38,154 nt of DNA from Desulfobacter curvatus DSM 3379. Lineage in GTDB: Bacteria; Desulfobacterota; Desulfobacteria; Desulfobacterales; Desulfobacteraceae. Below the pieces are notes generated by a model, which saw nothing but the letters and a program-made list of their open reading frames with translations, did not search any database and had not been told where the DNA came from. The stretch covers positions 1-38,154 of the forward strand of contig NZ_KB893085.1 of the NCBI RefSeq assembly GCF_000373985.1, read 5' to 3'. Position numbers and translations under genes: made by a program. Each line of letters opens with the position of its first letter. Position 1 is the first letter of the stretch. Of the stretch, positions 33,401 to 38,154 are shown in pieces.

Positions 33401-36254
33401 CAATATTGACACCATTGGTGTACAAAGACCCCATTCCGGATAACAGCATTTTTTCATCGGACATTCCACGCCTGAGGGAAGATGCGAAGACTGCTGTATC
33501 CTTAGGCAATATTGCGGAAGCCATGCCGGACAGGACAGGATTGGGACCGACCTCAAGAAACAGGTTGCATCCTTTATTATAGAGGGTTCGGACACCCGCC
33601 TCGAACATAACAGCCGAGAGAATGTGCCGGCACCAGTAGTCGGGAGAGCAAACCTCGTTGTTTTCAATTATCTCACCGGTGACATTGGATATATATGGAA
33701 TTTTTGGTGATTCATATCGAACCGTTTCCGCGACTTCTTTGAACGCCTGTATCATGGGCTCCATCAACACCGAATGAAAGGCGTGGGAGGTTTGCAGGGG
33801 AACCCATGAAATGCCGTTTTGTTCCAAAAGCTTACATATTCCATCCACAGCGATACTTTTTCCTGAAACAACCGTATTAGACGGTCCATTGACCGCGGCT
33901 ATGGAAAGATCATTGCCATAGGGGGCCATCAGTTCTTCCACAAGGTCCAAGGCACAAAGGCAAACCACCATTTTCCCTTCCCTGGGCAGAGCCTGTATCA
34001 ATCGTCCCCTGGCCGAGATTAATTTCAACCCATCTGCCAGGCTGAATATACCGGCCACGCAAGCTGCGACAAATTCACCCACACTATGCCCCATGACAAA
34101 AGCAGGCTCAATTCCCCATGACCGGTACATTTGGGCCATGGCATATTCTATGGAAAACAGGGCAGGCTGGGTGTTGACTGTTTGATTGATCAATTGCGGA
34201 TCATTTTGTTCGTAAATCAGATGATTCAAGGATATGGAGTGGTATTGCGTCAAAATAGCGTTGCATTTGTCCATCTGCTCCCGAAAGATAGGCTGCAGCG
34301 CGTATAGTTCCCGTCCCATGCCCGGATACTGGGAGCCCTGACCCGTGAATAAAAAGGCAGGATTCCGCGGTGAAACACCTTGGACGGTTTTCCACGCATC
34401 CAAAGACAAATCGTTGTTTTTCAGACGTTGCAGTCCTTTTACTAATTCTTGGGTATCTTTACCGGCCACGGCTGCGCGCCACGGAAAATCCCTGCGTCCG
34501 GCATTGGCCGTGTAACAGAAATCTGCGGGATCAATTTCCGGATGCTGCTCAAGGAATGTGAGGTATTCATCGGTCAGTTCATCCAGCGTGGATTTATCCC
34601 TGGCGCAAAGCGTTAAGAGATGAAACCCGGGCCTGGATCCCTCAGCAGGTGCTTTTATGGCTGGCGGCTCTTCCACCACCAGGTGGGCATTGACACCGCC
34701 AAAACTGAAGCCGCTGACCGTTGCAATCCGCTTTTGGACATTAGCTGGCCACGGGACCGGTTCCACCGGAATCTTTGCCGGGATCTCATCCAAAGAGATC
34801 AAGGGATTCAACTCGTTAAAATGGAGGTGGGCCGGGATCATTTCATTCTCAAGGCTCAGCAATACCTTGATCAGGCTGGCGATGCCGGCTGCCTGTTCCA
34901 GGTGGCCGATATTGGTTTTTACCGATCCGATGACCAAGGGGGATTTTCGTCCCTTTCCCAGGACTCTTCCCAGGGCGCGCACCTCTATGGGGTCTCCAAT
35001 GCTTGTCCCGGTTCCGTGGGTTTCAGCATACCCTACTTCATGGGGGGCTACCCCCGCCTGTTTAAGACTGGAGCGGATCAACATCTCCTGAGCCACACCG
35101 TTGGGGACCGTAAGCCCGTTGCTTTCACCATCCTGATTTATGTAAGAACCACGAATCACCCCGTAAATACGATTTTTATCTTTTATGGCGGAAGAGAGAC
35201 GTTTGAGTGCTACGATACCGCAGCCTTCGGAGCGAACATAGCCGTCTGCCGACGCGTCGAATGTTTTACACCGTCCGTCGTTAGCCATGAGCCCGGCCTT
35301 TGAAAAAATAATGGTCATCTCAGGAGAAAGGATGAGGTTTACCCCGCCTGCCAGAGCCAGATCACAAGTTCTGTTCTTTAAGTTTCTGCAGGCCAGGTCT
35401 ACTGTGACCAAAGAAGACGAACATGCCGTATCAACGGCTAAACTGGGTCCGCGAAGGCCCAGGAAATAGGAAAGCCTATTTGCTGCAATGGCAGTTGAAC
35501 TGCCGGTTCCGCTATACAAGTCCAGCCGCTCAACATCTTTGAATAATAACCGCCCGTAATCACTTCCACTGATACCAACGAAAACCCCGGTATTGCCCCC
35601 GCGAAGTTTTGATGGATCAATGCCTGCATCTTCCAGAGCCTTCCAGCCTACCTCAAGGAGTAGGCGCTGCTGGGGATCAATACCCTGTGCTTCACGGGGA
35701 GAAATGCCGAAAAACTCGGGATCGAATTGATCGATATCATCCAGAAAACCACCCCATGGGGTAGTCATCTTTCCAGGAGCAGCTGGATCCGTATCCAAGA
35801 AATCATCAAGACGCCATCTATTCCCGGGTACCCGGGTGATGGCATCGCCGCTGCCGGCCAGAAAATTCCAGAACGCCGCGGGTGTATTACTTCCTCCGGG
35901 AAATTTCAATCCTATTCCTACCACGGCGACAGACTCATCCCTATCTTCGGGTGACTCGTCCGACTTGTACCATGAGGGTTGAACCGGGATGCTGTATCCC
36001 TTGGAATCGTCGCCACAGCTTTCATCAGATTCCTTTTCCAGAAAGGAAGCAACAGCAGATATGCTGGGATAATCAAATCCGAGCGTGGAGGGCAGGTCTC
36101 GCCGGATCTCGTTTGCAAGCCGGGCTGTAATGGCCACCAAATCCATTGATTTTATACCCATACGTGAGAACGGAACGTCCATATCGATTTCTTCAGGACG
36201 GCGATCAAGTGTCAAGGCAATCTCCTCGACAAAATATTGGCGAACGGATTTCAT
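27453..36254 (-). CDS. Hybrid PKS-NRPS: ACP-KS-AT-DH-KR-ACP-Cy-A(Cys)-PCP
   Basis: About 2933 residues from ATG 36254, chosen because AGGAG stands just upstream and the ACP fold starts there; an upstream in-frame start overlapping the preceding gene is less likely. Domains: loading ACP (36254-36020, GIKSMD, Ser codon 36147-36149), KS (35940-34660; TACSSS, ETHGTGT, NIGHLEQAAG), AT (34345-33440; GHSVGE and HAFHS, malonyl type), DH (33240-32450; HRVYGHGVMS has Ser for Pro), KR (32400-31180; TGGTGGLG, VDD, SYAAAN, predicted B-type), ACP (30930-30700, GLDSL), Cy (30640-29330, DLLIGD), A (29260-27760, DLYNLSLIW, cysteine) and PCP (27730-27490, GGDSI). It adds one malonate unit to a starter, then a Cys ring. 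The loading ACP resembles those that follow fatty-acyl-AMP ligases, but none is present. The PKS half is clearly richer in GC than the Cy-A-PCP half. Confidence 0.93.
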   Translation of the reverse strand: MKSVRQYFVEEIALTLDRRPEEIDMDVPFSRMGIKSMDLVAITARLANEIRRDLPSTLGFDYPSISAVASFLEKESDESCGDDSKGYSIPVQPSWYKSDESPEDRDESVAVVGIGLKFPGGSNTPAAFWNFLAGSGDAITRVPGNRWRLDDFLDTDPAAPGKMTTPWGGFLDDIDQFDPEFFGISPREAQGIDPQQRLLLEVGWKALEDAGIDPSKLRGGNTGVFVGISGSDYGRLLFKDVERLDLYSGTGSSTAIAANRLSYFLGLRGPSLAVDTACSSSLVTVDLACRNLKNRTCDLALAGGVNLILSPEMTIIFSKAGLMANDGRCKTFDASADGYVRSEGCGIVALKRLSSAIKDKNRIYGVIRGSYINQDGESNGLTVPNGVAQEMLIRSSLKQAGVAPHEVGYAETHGTGTSIGDPIEVRALGRVLGKGRKSPLVIGSVKTNIGHLEQAAGIASLIKVLLSLENEMIPAHLHFNELNPLISLDEIPAKIPVEPVPWPANVQKRIATVSGFSFGGVNAHLVVEEPPAIKAPAEGSRPGFHLLTLCARDKSTLDELTDEYLTFLEQHPEIDPADFCYTANAGRRDFPWRAAVAGKDTQELVKGLQRLKNNDLSLDAWKTVQGVSPRNPAFLFTGQGSQYPGMGRELYALQPIFREQMDKCNAILTQYHSISLNHLIYEQNDPQLINQTVNTQPALFSIEYAMAQMYRSWGIEPAFVMGHSVGEFVAACVAGIFSLADGLKLISARGRLIQALPREGKMVVCLCALDLVEELMAPYGNDLSIAAVNGPSNTVVSGKSIAVDGICKLLEQNGISWVPLQTSHAFHSVLMEPMIQAFKEVAETVRYESPKIPYISNVTGEIIENNEVCSPDYWCRHILSAVMFEAGVRTLYNKGCNLFLEVGPNPVLSGMASAILPKDTAVFASSLRRGMSDEKMLLSGMGSLYTNGVNIDWCKQAASFTPSIVSIPHYPFRRRRCWFEEYGPSKGFHPSGGTRINTALGGILYEYTCQGSSFYMTDHRVYGHGVMSGSTLVAMAFSKLPEVLGSRDCFLESYFVLEPLYIPEETAFTLQLIFKWLDDQRLSFEIFSNDPKAGHENWTRHAQGEAGVNPAGSQPEKPFAPEEIKKRCTIAIDSDRLYEDLWNGGLELGHHFKWIERIWRRDGEAFVLMRLPADAKESYDDELPPGLIDSCIQTIFACLDFDKNCAYMFLGIDQLRFYGPASGRLYCHMVLQTGVEDQDLMVGNYQFWTETGQLIAEAKGVHVKRVQQDALSFLTAKKKDRKSLYDIHWKTKVRTKISAQHAGSWLIFAENRADGDALSSALETRHMAHSVICLDSDAHPWPDFDTLEMQMAPFEFSNIIYCGKGKNWETKESFSDCAAVLGLVQWLSQRNVTAKLWLLTRNAQQPDMDYSNIDPLSAMLWGFGKVISLEHPELFGGVIDLPYELQEPVVDRLMAELTRPQDEKIMSIRGKECYVPRLQHLEPDGREAEVKEIRGDASYMITGGTGGLGLGLARWLGQKGAGHIVLTGRRPPSKKVEKNINDLEKEGVRIQFIRCDVSNGVSLAAVFKEIAGTLPPLKGVFHLAGVVDDGLITRLNWDQFSTVITPKVSGTRNLHHLTRNLDLDYFVMFSSVVSLLGSPGQSSYAAANAFMDALAFWRRNAGLPALVINWGPWKGPGMTGRLGQADQNRWERSGFELLDPETSFSQLGTLLSGSAVRAAVIDADWNTYIRNNQGSPVVPMLSELVKGTAAVKEPVPSPGSACSLDALKNAESNMRDTLARELIAKLVAEVMWMEDTAHIDPNVSLMESGLDSLMAMELRSRFRKDWGVDLTLADFLKTPTMETLVQTLLSGIENPGAGDVKTAEYPQVVPDPGHRYDPFPLTDVQQAYWIGRSGGLVLGNVSCHVYLEVEIANLDIDRLNAAVSKLVKRHEMLRAVVLSDGCQQILDHVSEYDIKVEDMKGLDSEQIQVKISKIRHQMSHQILPSETGPLFEIRASMFNRTITRLHVSFDLLIGDGWSFNILIKDLSQYYFDPKANLPPVEVNFRDYVLTQEELKKSDLYQQAMAYWRERVTQLPAAPELPLQKKTNEIKDQRFIRLQSRMEKDRWETLKKRAAKSGLTPSGLLLAAFSEILARWNKLSDFTITLTMFNRLPLHPQVNDIVGDFTTLTLLEVNHDGHDAFETRARKIQERLWKDLEYRHVSGVEALRELNRQRSDDTIINFPIVFTSVLSYTGSSDNASSISLPEGLPINLVYGISQTPQVWLDHQIYEQKGALSFVWDVVDGIFPEGMLDDMFESYCRLINHLADEKNFQQKLPLLPETQIKTRKTVNYTDAPISEERLHTLFYKQACQQPEHVAIITPKLIMSYDELANRSQAVGEILQAEGSLPNTLVGVVMEKGWEQVVAVLGTLYSGAAYLPIEPSLPRERIHHLLENGDVNLVLTQSWLENEIDWPEGIKRFSVDQVSFSGRRKRFIPLQTIDDLAYVIYTSGSTGLPKGVMIDHKGAVNTILDINERFSIGPQDKVLALAELNFDLSVYDIFGSLAAGGAIVIPSPDEKKDPAHWFELMNKTGVTIWNSVPAMMSMMTEYLSAKPVRTIKDLRIILLSGDKIPVSLPEKIEVITENADTISLGGATEASIWSILFPVKEYNKQSKTIPYGRPMRNQKFHVLNKTMEDCPVWVPGDLYISGAGLSTGYWKDIDRTEKSFIQNEHTGERLYKTGDIGRYLLDGNIEFLGREDFQVKIAGYRIELGEIEETLKGYPGVQDAIVSVQSEKHLVAYLVASKDLNNFEIKVKTYLKEKLPDYMIPDFFTQLETFPLNQNGKVDRKRLPAINHSSTDHNKKMIPPETWIEKDLFEIWQSFLNTNDFGIEDNFFSLGGDSISAVRLINQINDKFLMNLTIKNLMQHPNIKDFAKFIEIVCVESERNTEVEEGFI

Positions 36255-36345
36255 TTTTCGAACTTCTCCTGTTGATTTGATGATTTCAAGGGCCGCAGTT
36301 ATTTTTCCTCGACTTGCTAAAGAGATGTCGTTATTTGAGAAATGG

Positions 36346-36936
36346 TTATTGGACTTTAGGAAGAGGGCGGGATAAAATTTCAAGGCCGAGGGATACATCC
36401 AGTAACCGGTTCATGAATTTAATTCTGACCTTTGCCTTGTTTTTTCTCTTATCAATAAAGAGAATTCTGCCTTTCAACTGCCTTAGAGGGCCTTCTATGA
36501 TCAGAACTTCTTCATTTTCCATGACAATCCCTTTGGATAATTCAATCACCCCGTCCCCACCTGTCACCTCAAAGAGAAATCTCATTTCGTTCTTGTTGGC
36601 TTCCAGAAATTTCCCGTTGGCCATTACTGGGTTAAAAGCTATCATGGAATTGGCCTTTTCAAGCGCGTCCAATGATTCAGAAATACTTTTATACACAAAG
36701 ATATACCCAGGAAATAGCGGTAATTCTATGATGTTTTGTTCCCCTTTAATTTGATGGATTACTTTTCGGGCCGGAAGATAAAGCTGGATTCTTTTTAAAA
36801 GAACTTGAAGGGTCGCAATCAGTCTTTTCTCACATCCAGACATAGTTTGGATGGCATACCAATTTTCGAAATCAGTAAAAAAAGGCGTGTCCTCTCCGGG
36901 AAGTTGGCCGGAACATGCTCCGTTTATTATTTTCAT
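36346..36936 (-). CDS. LoaP/UpxY-type NusG paralogue (processive antiterminator)
   Basis: About 196 residues from ATG 36936 (an upstream in-frame TTG is weaker). N-terminal NGN domain: NWYAIQTMSGCEKRL, then ELPLFPGYIFVYK, as in NusG. C-terminal KOW domain: IEGPLRQLKGRILFIDKRK, then DVSLGLEIL, the wording typical of specialised NusG proteins such as LoaP and UpxY rather than of housekeeping NusG. Such proteins ride with RNA polymerase and prevent termination in long operons; LoaP serves antibiotic PKS operons in Bacillus. As first gene of a 28-kb one-direction biosynthetic operon, 91 bases before gene 1, it probably acts on its own operon. A weak hairpin with a T-run lies in the leader at 37091-37114. 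No clear Shine-Dalgarno is visible. Confidence 0.85.
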   Translation of the reverse strand: MKIINGACSGQLPGEDTPFFTDFENWYAIQTMSGCEKRLIATLQVLLKRIQLYLPARKVIHQIKGEQNIIELPLFPGYIFVYKSISESLDALEKANSMIAFNPVMANGKFLEANKNEMRFLFEVTGGDGVIELSKGIVMENEEVLIIEGPLRQLKGRILFIDKRKNKAKVRIKFMNRLLDVSLGLEILSRPLPKVQ

Positions 36937-37923
36937 AGTCAAATTTTATTATGATGACGTTTGAAGAATTGAAATTATGAAGTTCCATAAGGTTCAAAAA
37001 GAATGGCTCATTTCTTTTAAATGTTGGAACTAATGCCAGGTAATGACAAAATCGATGTAGTAAGACTTTAAACTTGTTTATATAGGCATTAAAAATTTCG
37101 GAGTCTATCCGAAAATCAGGAATCTTGATGGATGAACAGCAGTCTTTTTTCTGTGATTTGGTAAAAAATGTTTTACTGTCACGTCCACACTGATAGATCA
37201 GAATAGTTTGAAACAGGTTCCAAAATGAAAAGAGGCAAGAAAATAGGTGCTTAAGCCGGACAGGCTTTATGATAAGCCCTCCAACAAGATAAAAATTAAG
37301 GGGCATTTCGACATTTGGAAACATAGGCCGCTCTTAGGCAACCCTGTTTGTTATATGGAATTTATATCACTACAATTTAGAATCTATATTGATATAAGCT
37401 TTATCTGCTATACAAAGTAAAGTTTGTCTTGTCAATCTTTTTTTTGAATGGAAAAAAAATACTCCTTGGATACAAAACCTCGAAATTGGGATACCGTACC
37501 AAATTCTTATCACATCCTTTAAATGGACGCTTTGGGTGTTTTTGAGGATGAGCACGTCTTTTTGGTAGGCAGGGAAGGGCTTTTTTCAAAAGACAACCTG
37601 TCAGCCTTTTGGCAATAATGACGCGTATTGGGGATTGGTTTTGTTCTTTTTGGGGATCTGAGAAAATCTTTAAGGGTGCGAGTAATGCTATAATTAATCG
37701 GAAGTTGTCAGCGCCGAAGCGACGTTGGAATCTTGGGCTTTTTCAGACTCCGCGAAAGGTTGAGACCACGCAATAAAAAATGATGATTTTCAGGCGCTGC
37801 TCCTCACAATGCAGCAAAAAAAATGTTCAGAACCTGTTCCGTGATCAGGACAACATATCCTGTATAGTTTGTCTTAATTGGGGAATGTGATTTTGGGCTT
37901 GATCATAAAATCGGCCATTATAC
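36937..37923. other. Operon leader and flanking region without a recognised gene
   Basis: Nearly 1 kb between the NusG-like gene and the right-edge transposase. It must hold the promoter of the minus-strand operon and a leader of up to several hundred bases. A 150-codon minus-strand frame at 36872-37324 overlaps the NusG-like start and has no domain or plausible start signal, so I treat it as non-coding. Short alternating repeats AAGCC (37254), GGCTT (37263) and AAGCC (37274) allow two exclusive small hairpins. The part from 37400 to 37900 shows nothing I recognise. Confidence 0.4.
37091..37114 (-). terminator. Candidate leader terminator upstream of the NusG-like gene
   Basis: On the minus strand, TTTCGGA (37114-37108), a 5-base loop, and TCCGAAA (37102-37096) form a perfect 7-bp stem followed directly by TTTTT (37095-37091). 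It sits about 155 bases before the NusG-like start on the operon strand, where an antitermination target would be expected. The stem is short with only three GC pairs, so it may be weak or conditional. Confidence 0.4.
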
Positions 37924-38154
37924 CTAACTTGCCATTTTAATTTTATTTCTCCTTGGCCTTGCCGGCAGGGGCATTTTTTTAACGAGCCATTCAAACATGT
38001 TGATCGGCTTGTTTTCAAAAAATCGTTCTGCCGCCGTTCTTCCATCAGGCCGTTTTAAGTGAAAGTTATGAATCACCGTCAACCCCTTCATTTTCCGGTC
38101 ACTCAACCGGTGCATACCATGATGATGCAGAGACAGTTGCGCATTACGCCCTTC
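37924..38154 (-). pseudogene. C-terminal part of a transposase, running off the right edge
   Basis: The minus-strand frame is open to the end of the window: EGRNAQLSLHHHGMHRLSDR, then GLTVIHNFHLKRPDGRTAAE, then RFFENKPINMFEWLVKK and a basic end. I recall these strings (EGRN, MHRL, NF..KRPDGTTAAERFF, FEWLL) from the C-terminus of a transposase type frequent in Desulfobacterota. Only the last 76 residues are visible, so whether the gene is intact upstream is unknown; it may be a complete transposase that only looks partial here. It marks a mobile-DNA border on the promoter side of the biosynthetic operon. Confidence 0.55.

Noticed and set aside
34620..35303. 227-codon plus-strand frame opposite the KS of gene 1
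   Set aside because: Antisense shadow of the GC-rich KS coding sequence; codon and residue use do not look like a protein.
36255..36398. Longer N-terminus for gene 1 starting inside the NusG-like gene
   Set aside because: The extra 48 residues match no domain, while ATG 36254 has AGGAG upstream and starts exactly at the ACP fold.
36872..37324. 150-codon minus-strand frame in the operon leader
   Set aside because: No domain, overlaps the NusG-like start, amino-acid use is untypical and no ribosome-binding site; it also contains the candidate terminator.
37401..37589. Basic 62-codon minus-strand frame
   Set aside because: Low-complexity Lys/Pro/Arg content with no family, start signal or neighbour support.
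1..38154. tRNA, rRNA or CRISPR arrays
   Set aside because: No cloverleaf-like or rRNA-like sequence and no regularly spaced repeats were seen.

Overview
This 38-kb window looks like an accessory genomic island from a Gram-negative bacterium. The evidence is a TonB-dependent outer-membrane receptor, secreted proteins with signal peptides and large PKS/NRPS genes. The style of the transposase remnants and the moderate-to-low GC suggest a Desulfobacterota-type (sulfate-reducer-like) genome; this is inference and no marker gene settles it.

Left part (1-6100): a dead IS1-like transposase, frameshifted and then split by a 155-bp miniature inverted-repeat element with a clean 8-bp target duplication. 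It is followed by a metallophore uptake and control group: a very AT-rich FyuA-like TonB-dependent receptor (minus strand), a secreted ZinT-like putative metal-binding protein (minus) and, divergently, a PchR/YbtA-like AraC regulator (plus).

Middle-left (6200-8900): debris of mobile DNA around one biosynthetic-looking gene. It holds C-terminal and central fragments of a large transposase, an IS200/IS605 element whose TnpA has lost the segment with the catalytic tyrosine, a small ORF cut by that IS, and a saccharopine-dehydrogenase-family oxidoreductase.

Main part (8950-36940): a minus-strand, roughly 28-kb operon. It starts with a LoaP/UpxY-type NusG paralogue (36936). Four megasynthase genes follow: (1) ACP-KS-AT-DH-KR-ACP-Cy-A-PCP; (2) TubC-like docking-Cy-A(MT)-PCP-Cy-A-PCP; (3) KS-[AT missing]-DH-KR-ACP-Cy-A-PCP; (4) KS-AT with substituted catalytic residues and no carrier protein. 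All four condensation domains are heterocyclization (Cy) domains. All four A domains carry a pocket that reads by eye as the cysteine code (DLYNLSLIW, one with M for L). The predicted product is an acyl/polyketide chain with up to four cysteine-derived thiazoline-type rings, three of them consecutive. It is related in logic to yersiniabactin and pyochelin, but the layout matches no pathway I recognise.

How the genes may work together (inference): the NusG paralogue helps RNA polymerase through the long operon; gene 1 takes an activated acyl starter on its N-terminal ACP and supplies the only intact AT; the oxidoreductase may tailor a ring; the FyuA-like receptor imports the metal complex; the AraC protein senses it. 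The ZinT-like neighbour suggests zinc as well as iron as the metal. No loading AMP-ligase, thioesterase, PPTase or exporter is visible, so the pathway is either completed outside the window or partly decayed. Right end (37330-38154): no recognised gene, then the C-terminus of another transposase running off the edge.
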